DNA of 64,000 bases, taken from contig NZ_CP059557.1 in the NCBI RefSeq assembly GCF_022828475.1, positions 310,001-374,000 on the forward strand, given 5' to 3'. The DNA is from Saccharopolyspora gloriosae. Its GTDB lineage: Bacteria > Actinomycetota > Actinomycetes > Mycobacteriales > Pseudonocardiaceae. Shown here piece by piece: positions 8,055-19,379 of the stretch. Under the pieces are notes generated by a model, which had not been told where the DNA came from, did no database searches, and saw only the letters and a program-made list of their open reading frames with translations. Position numbers and translations under genes: made by a program. Position 1 is the stretch's first letter; each line of letters starts with the position of its first letter.

Positions 8055-10436
8055 ATGTCCCTGCTGTCCCCGGTCCAGCCCGGCTGGGTCGCCCAGGGCA
8101 CTGCACCACCGAGCTCGACGCACCGGATGGACCTCGCTCAGAACACCTCCGGCGCACTCGAACTCAGCGGCTCCGACTACGCCATCGTCGGCGTGGTCAT
8201 GATCATCGCTTTGGCGGCGCTCGCCTTCGGCTACGTGCTGATCAAGGAGGTGCTGGCGGCCGGCCAGGGGTCGGCCAAGATGCAGCAGATCTCGCAGGCG
8301 GTGCAGGAAGGCGCCGCCGCGTACCTCAATCGGCAGTTCCGGACGCTGAGCGGCTTCGCCGCGATCGTGTTCCTGGTGCTGTTCGTACTACCAGCCAACA
8401 GCACCGGCGAACGCATCGGCCGATCGATCTTCTTCCTGTTCGGCGCGGCGTTCTCCGCCGCCATCGGATACCTCGGCATGTGGCTGTCCACTCGCGCGAA
8501 CGTGCGGGTCGCGGCGGCGTCCAACGATCCCGGCGAGGGCCGGGAGAAAGCGATGCGCGTCGCGTTCCGCACGGGCGGCGTCGTCGGCATGAGCACGGTC
8601 GGCCTCGGCCTGTTCGGTGCGGCGCTGGTCGTGCTGGTCTACGCCGGTGAGGCGCCCAGGGTGCTGGAAGGTTTCGGCTTCGGGGCCGCGCTGCTCGCGA
8701 TGTTCATGCGTGTCGGCGGCGGCATCTTCACCAAGGCCGCCGATGTGGGCGCCGACCTCGTCGGCAAGGTCGAGCAGGACATCCCCGAGGACGACCCGCG
8801 CAACGCGGCGACCATCGCCGACAACGTGGGCGACAACGTCGGGGACTGCGCGGGCATGGCCGCCGACCTGTTCGAGTCGTACGCGGTGACCTTGGTGGCC
8901 TCGCTGATCCTGGGCACCGCCGCGTTCGGGCTGAAAGGCCTGCTGTTCCCGCTGATCGTGCCCGCGATCGGGGTGGTCACCGCAGTGATCGGCGTGTACA
9001 TCACGAAGGCGAAGGCCACGGAGAGCGCGCTGACCGCGATCAACCGGTCGTTCTTCATCTCGGCGGGGATCTCGGCGGTGCTGTGCGCCGCGGCCGCGCT
9101 GCTGTACCTGCCGTCCTCGTTCTCCGCGCTGGCCGGGGCGTCCGAGGAGGTCCGCAGCAGTCCGGGCAACCCCGCGCTGATCGCGCTCGTCGCGGTGCTC
9201 ATCGGCATCCTGCTCGCCGCGGTGATCTTGAAGCTGACCGGCTACTACACCGCCACCGAACACCGTCCGGTGCAGGACGTCGGCAAGTCCTCCCAGACCG
9301 GTGCGGCCACGGTGATCCTCACCGGACTGTCGGTCGGTTTCGAGTCCGCCGTCTACACGGCGCTGGTGATCGGCGTGGCGGTGTTCGGCGCCTTCCTGCT
9401 CTCCAGCACCTTGACGGTGGCGCTGTTCGCGATCGCACTGGCCGGTTGCGGGTTGCTGACCACGGTCGGCGTGATCGTCGCGATGGACACCTTCGGTCCG
9501 GTCGCCGACAACGCGCAGGGCATCGCGGAGATGTCCGGTGAGTTCGAGGGCGACGGGGCGAAGATCCTGACCGAGCTGGACGCGGTGGGGAACACGACGA
9601 AGGCCATCACCAAGGGCATCGCCATCGCCACCGCCGTGCTGGCGGCGACCGCGCTGTTCGGCTCCTACCAGGACGCGATCACGCAGGCAGCCCGCGAGGT
9701 CGGTGCGGAGATCACGGCGGCTTCCTACCAGGTGTTCGCACCGAACATCCTGGTCGGCATCCTGATCGGGTCGGCAGTGGTGTTCCTGTTCTCCGGCTTG
9801 GCGATCAACGCCGTGTCCAGGGCCGCGGGCGCCGTGGTCTACGAGGTTCGGCGGCAGTTCAAGCAGAACCCGGGGATCATGGACGGTTCGACCCGCCCGG
9901 AGTACCACCGCGTCGTCGACATCTGCACTCGCGATTCGCTGCGCGAGCTGGCGACGCCGGGCCTGCTGGCGGTGCTGGCGCCGATCGCGGTGGGCTTCGG
10001 CCTCGGTGTCGGCCCGCTGGCCGGGTACCTGGCCGGTGCTATCGCCACGGGCACCTTGATGGCGGTCTTCCTGGCCAACTCCGGTGGTGCCTGGGACAAC
10101 TCGAAGAAGCTGGTCGAGGACGGGCATCACGGCGGCAAGGGGTCCGAGGCGCATGCGGCGACGGTCATCGGTGACACCGTCGGCGACCCGTTCAAGGACA
10201 CCGCCGGTCCGGCGATCAACCCGCTGCTGAAGGTGATGAACCTGGTGTCGGTGCTGATCGCGCCCGCGGTGGTCACGCTGACCGTCGGCGAGTCGGCCTC
10301 GCCGCCGGTGCGGATCACCATCGCGATCCTGGCGGCTGTGGTGATCGTGGGCGCCATCGTGGTGTCCAAGCGCCGCAGCACCGCCATCTCGGACACGCCC
10401 GCGGACGACGACAAGATCGTCAACGGCGCGACCTGA
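8055..10436 (+). CDS. hppA: K+-insensitive H+-translocating membrane pyrophosphatase
   Basis: Membrane pyrophosphatase that couples hydrolysis of pyrophosphate to proton export. ATG 8055 has GAGGAGG seven bases upstream and gives 793 residues, the usual length. About 16 hydrophobic segments are visible. The substrate-binding segments are intact: DVGADLVGKVE, then DDPRNAATIADNVGDNVGD, and the C-terminal second site with GDTVGDPFKDTAGPA. The motif GNTTKAITKG near residues 513-522 has Lys where K+-dependent enzymes have Ala, which is the mark of the K+-independent proton-pumping class. A soluble pyrophosphatase gene lies 15 kb downstream, so the cell has both routes for pyrophosphate removal. 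Confidence 0.95.
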   Translation: MSLLSPVQPGWVAQGTAPPSSTHRMDLAQNTSGALELSGSDYAIVGVVMIIALAALAFGYVLIKEVLAAGQGSAKMQQISQAVQEGAAAYLNRQFRTLSGFAAIVFLVLFVLPANSTGERIGRSIFFLFGAAFSAAIGYLGMWLSTRANVRVAAASNDPGEGREKAMRVAFRTGGVVGMSTVGLGLFGAALVVLVYAGEAPRVLEGFGFGAALLAMFMRVGGGIFTKAADVGADLVGKVEQDIPEDDPRNAATIADNVGDNVGDCAGMAADLFESYAVTLVASLILGTAAFGLKGLLFPLIVPAIGVVTAVIGVYITKAKATESALTAINRSFFISAGISAVLCAAAALLYLPSSFSALAGASEEVRSSPGNPALIALVAVLIGILLAAVILKLTGYYTATEHRPVQDVGKSSQTGAATVILTGLSVGFESAVYTALVIGVAVFGAFLLSSTLTVALFAIALAGCGLLTTVGVIVAMDTFGPVADNAQGIAEMSGEFEGDGAKILTELDAVGNTTKAITKGIAIATAVLAATALFGSYQDAITQAAREVGAEITAASYQVFAPNILVGILIGSAVVFLFSGLAINAVSRAAGAVVYEVRRQFKQNPGIMDGSTRPEYHRVVDICTRDSLRELATPGLLAVLAPIAVGFGLGVGPLAGYLAGAIATGTLMAVFLANSGGAWDNSKKLVEDGHHGGKGSEAHAATVIGDTVGDPFKDTAGPAINPLLKVMNLVSVLIAPAVVTLTVGESASPPVRITIAILAAVVIVGAIVVSKRRSTAISDTPADDDKIVNGAT

Positions 10437-10448
10437 GCACGACCCGCC

Positions 10449-10483
10449 AATGGGGCGTCCGGCGATTCGCCGGGCGCCCCATT
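10449..10483 (+). terminator. Terminator after hppA
   Basis: A stem of about 15 base pairs (AATGGGGCGTCCGGC with GCCGGGCGCCCCATT, one G-T pair) begins 13 bases after the hppA stop codon and is followed by TTTCGG. The shape and position fit an intrinsic terminator. Confidence 0.75.
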
Positions 10484-10647
10484 TCGGTCGTCCCGCCCGG
10501 TTTCCCGCAATCCGGGAAATTCCGTGGAATACGAATTCACCCCTGTTGCGCAGGACGGGCGAGAGCGGACAGGCCCCCGGTTCCGGACGGCGCCGCGCGG
10601 ATGCGGGAGAGTCGGGGAGCACGGTGAAACGACCTGAGGGAATGCGC

Positions 10648-11334
10648 ATGAATATCCGTTCGACGTCCGTCGCGGTGCTCGCCGCCGTCCCGCTGGCGCT
10701 GGCCGGCTGCTCCAACGCGGAGCCGCAGCAGCCCGCCCAGCAGCCCCCGCCACAGCAGGAGCAGCCGCAGCAGCAGGAGCAGCCTCAGCCGCAGGCTGGG
10801 CAGGCCGGTGCGGACGGGGTCGCCTGGACCGGCAAGCTGTGCGGCCTCGTCGGTGGTTTCTCCGCGTCGCAGCAGCAGGCGCCGCAGGTGGACAAGACCA
10901 ACACCGACACCTTCAAGACCACGTCGGTCGCGCAGATGACCGCCGCCCACGACGCCGCGAACAAGACGGTGACGGGACTGGAGCAGATCGGTCCCTCGCC
11001 GATCGCGGGAGCCGACCAGGTTGCGGGCACCTTCAAGGACGGGTTCACCCAGGTCCGGGACATCCTGACCACGGCGAAGGGCAAGGCCGAACAGGTCGAC
11101 ACCTCGAACGAGCAGACGTTCACCGGCGGCATGCTGGGGGTGCAGGAGGAGCTGAAGAAGGGCCAGCAGCTCGACTTCAGCGCCCAGTTCGCCGAGTTCT
11201 CCAAGAACCAGCAGCTCAACGATGCCGCCATGAAGGCTCCGGAGTGCCAGGAGCTGACGAAGGCGGCGGTCGAGCAGGAGCAGCAGCAACAACAGCAGCA
11301 GCCGCAACAGCCCCAGCAGCAGCCTCCGGGCTGA
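10648..11334 (+). CDS. Gln-rich secreted lipoprotein of unknown function
   Basis: Predicted membrane-anchored lipoprotein. ATG 10648 is preferred over ATG 10642 because GAGGG ends seven bases upstream. The 228 residues start with a short signal peptide ending in the lipobox LALAGC, so the lipid-modified Cys is near residue 20. A Gln/Pro-rich linker of about 40 residues follows, then a mostly helical domain (ASQQQAPQVDKTNTDTF, QMTAAHDAANKTVTGLEQIG, GFTQVRDILTTAKGKAEQ), then a poly-Gln/Pro tail. I do not recognise a named family. It is a stand-alone gene behind the hppA terminator. Confidence 0.75.
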   Translation: MNIRSTSVAVLAAVPLALAGCSNAEPQQPAQQPPPQQEQPQQQEQPQPQAGQAGADGVAWTGKLCGLVGGFSASQQQAPQVDKTNTDTFKTTSVAQMTAAHDAANKTVTGLEQIGPSPIAGADQVAGTFKDGFTQVRDILTTAKGKAEQVDTSNEQTFTGGMLGVQEELKKGQQLDFSAQFAEFSKNQQLNDAAMKAPECQELTKAAVEQEQQQQQQQPQQPQQQPPG

Positions 11335-11434
11335 CGGATTTCGGCCGCGGGTATCGCCCGGATGAGGTCGATCGATCGCTCGTCCGGGCGGAAACCCTGG
11401 TCAAGCTCGAACGGACGTTCTACGATCACGGATC

Positions 11435-12019
11435 GTGGACCAGCTGTCCTTCTATTCCGCCGAGGCTCGTCACCCCCGGGTGGCCGATCTCGCGGGATTG
11501 TTGTGCGGCCCGGGACAAGCTGTCGGATTCGGACGTGGCACCGCTGCCCGGCTGTCCGTGGTCGTCGGCGACGACTGGCGGGCGAGGTCGCTGGTGCGAG
11601 CCTGCGGCGACCGCGGAGTGGTCGCTGAGCTGGGTCGTTCGGAAGAAGGGCACCCGCTGGTCCGCACCGCGTTCCGCTCCGACCTGACCGGCCTCGCCGG
11701 GCAGTGGCTGCGCGGGGCGGTGAAGTCGGTGCCCGCCGGCTTCGCCCCGGACGGTGCGGCCCTCCGGCTCTGGGCGCTCACCGCGGGCCGGCCGGTGCCG
11801 GGCGGTTATCTGCTCGGACTGGACCCGCACGCCCCGGAGACCTACGAGCCGCTGGCGGCCGCGCTGGCCAAGGCCGGACTGCCCGCGCGGTGCATGGGGC
11901 CACGAGCGGGCGGACCGGCGTTGCGAGTCACCGGCAGGCGGCGGATCGAACGCCTCGCCGAACTCGTCGGTCCGACACCCGATGGTGCGATCGAACGAAC
12001 GTGGCCGCTGGTGTCCTGA
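11435..12019 (+). CDS. Conserved-context protein of unknown function upstream of topA
   Basis: I do not recognise a domain with confidence. The start is GTG (M-D-Q-L-S-F-Y). The 194 residues are soluble, with no signal peptide or membrane segment. Visible features are a segment RLSVVVGDDWRARSLVRAC, an internal half-repeat-like alternation of Arg-rich helices and short strands, and a C-terminal LRVTGRRRIERLAELVG that looks like a small DNA- or RNA-contacting helix. In mycobacteria a conserved hypothetical gene occupies the equivalent place before topA, and this is probably its counterpart. Codon use matches its neighbours, so it is very likely a real gene. Confidence 0.7.
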   Translation: MDQLSFYSAEARHPRVADLAGLLCGPGQAVGFGRGTAARLSVVVGDDWRARSLVRACGDRGVVAELGRSEEGHPLVRTAFRSDLTGLAGQWLRGAVKSVPAGFAPDGAALRLWALTAGRPVPGGYLLGLDPHAPETYEPLAAALAKAGLPARCMGPRAGGPALRVTGRRRIERLAELVGPTPDGAIERTWPLVS

Positions 12020-12209
12020 GGATCACGCCACAGGTCACGGCAGGTCACGCAACGGAACACGAGCGCTACCCGATACGTTCGTATGGGACGGAAGACGCGA
12101 GTGCGGACGTGTTGTGTGCCACGCTGTGCGTCCCTGGGTGCGGTATCCGGGATGGCATGCGGTGCACACTGGCGGATCGGACGCCTCCGCGAGAAGAGAG
12201 CAGGTAAGC

Positions 12210-15221
<3,012 letters not shown>

Positions 15222-15277
15222 GGCGGTGTCGGTGCGGCCTCGTACAGTGTGAGTCGACGAGGCCCGGAGGTGACGTG

Positions 15278-16519
15278 ATGACGCAGTCCCCTGACCCGGT
15301 CGAGGGCGCCGTTCCACCGGCCACCGGGGTGTGGGCGGACATCGTCGGCCAGCCCGTGGCCGTGCGCACGCTGTTCGCGGCGGCGCAGGCGGCGCACCTG
15401 CAGGTGCGTGGTGAGCCCGCTCCCGCCGGCGCCATGACGCACGCGTGGCTGTTCACCGGTCCGCCCGGTTCGGGGCGATCAGTGGCGGCCCGCGCGTTCG
15501 CCGCGGCGTTGCAGTGCACGGAGGCGAGCACCATGCCGGGCTGCGGCCGGTGCTCGGCCTGCCGCACCGTCATGTCGGGCACGCACGCCGATGTTCGGCT
15601 GGTCGTGCCGGAGGGTCTGACGATCTCGGTGCGCGAGATGCGCGCGCTGGTCCAGGCCGCGGCGCGGCGCCCCACCACCGGCCAGTGGCGGGTCGTGCTG
15701 ATCGAGGATTCGGACCGTCTCACCGAGGGTGCGGCGAACGCGTTGCTCAAGGCGGTGGAGGAACCACCGGACCGGACGGTCTTCCTGCTGTGCGCGCCTT
15801 CCGATCACCCGGAGGACGTGCCGGTGACGATCCGGTCGCGGTGCCGGGCGATGCAGTTGCGCACTCCGCTCGCCGCGTCGATCGCCGAGGTGCTGCGGGA
15901 ACGCGATGGCGTGGCCGACGAGATGGCGCAGTGGGCGGCGTCGGTGTGCGGCGGGCACATCGGCCGGGCGCGGCGGCTGGCGACGGACCCGGCGGCGCGC
16001 GAGCGGCGGGACAAGGTGCTGAGCATTCCGGCCGGCCTGCGCCGGTTCTCCGACGTGTTCACCGCGGCGAGCGGCCTGGTGAAGTCCTCCGAGTCGGAGG
16101 CGGTCGCGGCGAACGAGGGCCGGGAAGAGGCGGAGAAGGACGAGCTGCGCACCGCGATGGGTGCGGGCGGCACCGGCAAGGGCACCGCGTCGGCGACTCG
16201 TGGCGCCAACGCCGCCTTGAAGGAACTGGAGAAGCGGCAGAAGTCCCGCGCCACCCGGTCGCAGCGGGACGCGCTGGACCTCGCGCTGGTCGACTTGGCC
16301 GGGTTCTACCGGGATGTGCTGGTGTCCCGGTCGGGTTCGGGGGCGCCGTTGAACCACCCGGATTACGCCTCGGACGTGTCGAGGGCCGCTACGCAGTGGA
16401 CTTCGGAGTCGGCGTTGCGCCGGTTGGAGGCGGTGCTGGAATGCCGCACCGCGCTCACCCAGAACGTGAAGCCGATCATCGCCGTGGAGGCGATGGTCGC
16501 GACCCTGCACCACGGCTGA
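15278..16519 (+). CDS. holB: DNA polymerase III subunit delta'
   Basis: Clamp-loader subunit of the replicative polymerase. ATG 15278 has GGAGG seven bases upstream; the GTG at 15275 is also possible. The sequence opens with WADIVGQPVAVRTL, the usual delta' entry, then an ATPase core with GPPGSGRS. The Walker Lys is replaced by Arg, as expected for a non-hydrolysing delta'. A zinc module is visible (CTEA, then CGRCSACRTV). The segment SDRLTEGAANALLKAVEEPP and a sensor-1-like region DHPEDVPVTIRSRCR follow. Length is about 413 residues, slightly over the usual because of a Gly/Ala-rich linker. The topA-holB order is conserved in related actinobacteria. Confidence 0.92.
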   Translation: MTQSPDPVEGAVPPATGVWADIVGQPVAVRTLFAAAQAAHLQVRGEPAPAGAMTHAWLFTGPPGSGRSVAARAFAAALQCTEASTMPGCGRCSACRTVMSGTHADVRLVVPEGLTISVREMRALVQAAARRPTTGQWRVVLIEDSDRLTEGAANALLKAVEEPPDRTVFLLCAPSDHPEDVPVTIRSRCRAMQLRTPLAASIAEVLRERDGVADEMAQWAASVCGGHIGRARRLATDPAARERRDKVLSIPAGLRRFSDVFTAASGLVKSSESEAVAANEGREEAEKDELRTAMGAGGTGKGTASATRGANAALKELEKRQKSRATRSQRDALDLALVDLAGFYRDVLVSRSGSGAPLNHPDYASDVSRAATQWTSESALRRLEAVLECRTALTQNVKPIIAVEAMVATLHHG

Positions 16520-16571
16520 GCGACCCGCTGCGCGGAACTCTCCGGAGGCAACGGGCTCCTTGAAAGGGAAA

Positions 16572-16603
16572 GGCCCCGCGCTCTCCTCCCAGAGCGCGGG
16601 GCC
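16572..16603. terminator. Bidirectional terminator between holB and the convergent secreted-protein gene
   Basis: A perfect 13-base-pair stem (GGCCCCGCGCTCT with AGAGCGCGGGGCC, six-base loop) sits between two converging genes. It is preceded by an A-rich stretch on one side and could terminate both. Confidence 0.85.
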
Positions 16604-16622
16604 GTGGCGTGCGGCTCGCCTG

Positions 16623-17375
16623 TCAGGCGCCGTCGTTCGCAGGTTCGTTCTGCGACAGTCCGGCGAGGGGGGCGAGCGGGGTGTTGCTGAGCCCGTCGGC
16701 CAGCGGCTTGCCGACCGCGCCGCCCGCGTTGCTCAGGTCGAGCAGGCCGCCCTTGGGCGTGCCCGCGGTCGTCGGCTTGGTGGTGGGGACGTTCACGGCG
16801 GACGAGCTGCCGCCGTCCTGTCCGTCGGCGCCGTTCTGGCCGCCGGTGCCCGCCGCGCCGGGCTGGCCGTTCTCGGCGGAGACGTTGTTGTTGATCTGGT
16901 CCGGCGGGATCTGGTTGATGAGGTCGATCATCGCGGTGCCGGTGCTGTCGACGAAGTCGGCGAGGTCGCGCGTGGCGGGAGCCTGGGTGAGGCCGTCGAC
17001 CGGGGTGGTGGCCCCGGAACGAGCCTGCGAGGCGGGGATGACGCCGCCGAGCGGGATGGTGGCCCCCTCGGTGTTGACGGGGTGGGTGTGGGCCTGGGTC
17101 AGGTCGTGCAGCGTGTCGCCGATGAGGTTGCCCTCGCCGGTGCGGCCGGAGGTGTCGCCCGCCTGATCGGCCAGTGCCTGTGGCGCGCGCACCACGTCGC
17201 CGACGGTGCGCTGCAGTCCGTGCACGGTTCCGGCGCCGTGGAAGACGGTCTGCGCGAATCCGTTGTCCACGGGCAGCTCGGCCGGGAACTGCGGTGCTGC
17301 GTGGGCGGTACCGGCGAAACCGACGGCACCAGCGCCTGCCAGCACGGCGGCGGCCGTGGTGAGGCTGCGTTTCAT
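16623..17375 (-). CDS. Secreted protein of unknown function
   Basis: Exported protein of 250 residues. ATG 17375 has GAGGAG upstream. A classical signal peptide (basic M-K-R, a hydrophobic Ala/Val/Gly core, cleavage after GTAHA near residue 26) is followed by a region with the pattern GAGTVHGLQRTVGDVVRAPQ and DSTGTAMIDLINQIPPD. A Gly/Asn/Gln-rich linker (GTGGQNGADGQDGG) leads to a C-terminal GLLDLSNAGGAVGKPLADG. There is no membrane anchor or catalytic motif I recognise. It is a single gene, probably abundant on the cell surface or in the medium given its strong ribosome-binding site and terminator. Confidence 0.78.
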   Translation of the reverse strand: MKRSLTTAAAVLAGAGAVGFAGTAHAAPQFPAELPVDNGFAQTVFHGAGTVHGLQRTVGDVVRAPQALADQAGDTSGRTGEGNLIGDTLHDLTQAHTHPVNTEGATIPLGGVIPASQARSGATTPVDGLTQAPATRDLADFVDSTGTAMIDLINQIPPDQINNNVSAENGQPGAAGTGGQNGADGQDGGSSSAVNVPTTKPTTAGTPKGGLLDLSNAGGAVGKPLADGLSNTPLAPLAGLSQNEPANDGA

Positions 17376-17541
17376 CGCCTTGCTCCTCTCTGCACAGGCG
17401 CTCACCTGTGCGCCAGAGGTCGCAGCGTACGGAGCCGAAACCGGCCACTAATCAGCGATCACGACAGCCACGAAATATCGACTGACAGTGCACGGAATGG
17501 CCGGTGGACGACACGTTCGTGTGAGAAAAGCGATCTTGAAA

Positions 17542-18375
17542 TTACTGTCCGACGACGGAGGTGACGTCGACGGACTGGTTGAGGTGCTGCTGCCGCTTGG
17601 CTTGTTCTTCGCGCAACGATTCCACCGTGTCGGCGAATTCGGCGTACGCGTCGCTTTCGTCCTCGAACCGGCTGTATCGACCGGCCCGTAATTCGACCGA
17701 GTGGTATTCGCGTTCCAGCACATCGGCGGTCTGCTGCAGGCTCGCGGCACGTTCCCGGTACTTCGAGTAGCCGCCGAACGCGGCCGCGACCGCCACCAGC
17801 AGACCCATGCCCACCGCGGCCCAGCGCGCGCTGACCACGGCGGCCGAGGCCGCGGTGACGGTGGCGCTGATGATGGATCCGGCGATGACCACCGTTTGCA
17901 GGAGCTGGTCCTTCCAGCGGTGGCTGCCCGCTTCGGTGCGGTACCGCTCGATCACGTCCGGCAGGTCCGCCCGGTAGCGCTTGCGCATGCCGAGCAGATC
18001 GCCGGCGTTCCACTCGTCGAGCTGGTGCTCGCGATGCGCTCGCTCGAACTCGCGGAGCTCGGCGGCCACCGAGCGCACCGCGAAGTGGTGGCGATACGCG
18101 GTGCGCGCCGATACCGCGACCGACCCGACGGGGATGGCCACGGCCGCCGCCGATACGGCTATCGGCGGCGTGAGCAGCACGATCCCGGAGATCGAGAGCG
18201 CAGTGAGGGCCACGTTCCCCGGATAGGCCCAGATCAGCAGAAGTCGTTGCAGCATGCGCGCTCGGTAGAGCTGTTCGGACAGCTCGCTGATGCGGCGCTC
18301 CCAGTCCTGCGGCTGGGTTTCCCCGGCGATGACCCCGCCCCCAATGATGCCCGTGCCCGCGTCCCAACGCTCCAT
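17542..18375 (-). CDS. DUF4231/SLATT-like four-helix membrane protein
   Basis: Integral membrane protein of about 277 residues. ATG 18375 is used because GGAAGGA precedes it; a TTG at 18432 would add 19 residues. Two hydrophobic hairpins are visible, near residues 50-88 and near 145-185. Between and after them come charged helices with the pattern RKRYRADLPDVIERYR, SKYRERAASLQQTADVLE and REYHSVELRAGRYSRF, which is the DUF4231 (SLATT superfamily) pattern. SLATT proteins are membrane components often linked to nucleotide-signalling or defence systems; no SMODS, SLOG or effector partner is beside it here. Its function is unknown. Confidence 0.7.
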   Translation of the reverse strand: MERWDAGTGIIGGGVIAGETQPQDWERRISELSEQLYRARMLQRLLLIWAYPGNVALTALSISGIVLLTPPIAVSAAAVAIPVGSVAVSARTAYRHHFAVRSVAAELREFERAHREHQLDEWNAGDLLGMRKRYRADLPDVIERYRTEAGSHRWKDQLLQTVVIAGSIISATVTAASAAVVSARWAAVGMGLLVAVAAAFGGYSKYRERAASLQQTADVLEREYHSVELRAGRYSRFEDESDAYAEFADTVESLREEQAKRQQHLNQSVDVTSVVGQ

Positions 18376-19091
18376 CACATCGATCCTTCCGGCGTCACTG
18401 TGATCGAAGTAGTTCCCCAAGTACGACGACAATCGACCGGTCGGGTGATAGCTGATTGGGCTGATCGGCCTACACCCTGTTGCGCCGTGTGATCACCGCA
18501 GGTCGACCGCGAGGCATCTTCGTCGAAACCTGCCAGTGATAACAGTCGATGGCGCAAGTCCTCAGTCGCCGCGACTACTCGCCCCGGAATCGGGGTTCTC
18601 CACTGTGGCAGCGCGTCCGTTCGGACCAACCACGTGGGCCACGATCGGCCCTGCGATCCCTCTGCTATGGGGGTGCGGCCGCGTTGGCGATCGCGTGGGG
18701 AGCCGATCCGCAGTGGATCACTTCCGGGATTCTCATCGCTTTTCCGGGGGTGGCTTCGAGGGGGAGTGGGAATATGCGAGTCGGGAGTGTGAAAAACGGG
18801 GGATGAGCTGGTCTCTCGTTGGTTCGCAGGTGTCGGACGATTTCTTGTCCGGGTGGTGTTTCGGCAGTTCAGCAGTTGATCTGGTGCCGCTCCGGAATTC
18901 GTCGCCGATCTGTGCGCAGTGCGTAGGTGAGGTGGCTGAAAGCCCCTTCTTGATCGCTCCGGGACGAGCGTTGAGTGTCGGCCGGGTGTTCCGGAATAGG
19001 CGCGAGCGAACGTATTGGTGACGCCCGGCGGGTGCGGAGGTCGGCGGCGGGGTGGCTCGGCTACCTGACGACCCGGGTGTGAAACGAGAAA
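18376..19091 (+). other. Long noncoding or degenerate stretch
   Basis: More than 700 bases with no gene I can support on either strand. G+C is visibly lower around 18760-19020 than in the genes around it. A short open frame at 18549-18806 contains a hydrophobic stretch (GGAAALAIAWGADPQW, then SGILIAF) that could be the relic of a membrane protein, but there is no ribosome-binding site or codon bias to back it. Confidence 0.45.
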
Positions 19092-19122
19092 GACCGCAGG
19101 TCACCGAAGTGATCCTGCGGTC
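19092..19122. terminator. Hairpin beside the tRNA gene
   Basis: A perfect nine-base-pair stem (GACCGCAGG with CCTGCGGTC, 13-base loop) lies 10 bases beyond the 3' end of the tRNA gene and is the probable tRNA terminator on the minus strand. Confidence 0.6.
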
Positions 19123-19131
19123 CTCTCAACG

Positions 19132-19205
19132 AGCCGCCTAAGGGAATCGAACCCTTGACCTACGCATTACGAGTGCGTCGCTCTGGCCGACTGAGCTAAG
19201 GCGGC
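19132..19205 (-). tRNA. tRNA-Thr (anticodon CGU)
   Basis: The minus strand folds into a complete cloverleaf. The acceptor stem GCCGCCT pairs with AGGCGGC, the D arm is GCTC...GAGC, the anticodon stem ACGCA pairs with TGCGT around loop CTCGTAA (anticodon CGT), and the T arm AAGGG pairs with CCCTT around TTCGATT. The discriminator base is T, and no CCA is encoded. It reads ACG, a common Thr codon at this G+C. No integrase or attachment duplication is visible beside it. Confidence 0.97.
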
Positions 19206-19379
19206 GTTGCGGAAACGAGTGTAGCGGGTCGGCCGGAGCCGCCCGGCGGAGGGGTTCTTGATGCAGGTGGTGCCCGAGGCGTCACCGGTTGCGGCGAAGA
19301 TCAGCGTCACCCGGACGAGGGGCCGTCGTTGATATGTGCGGTGACGGCAGTCACTGCTTTGCCGATGGAGGGCATTCGG

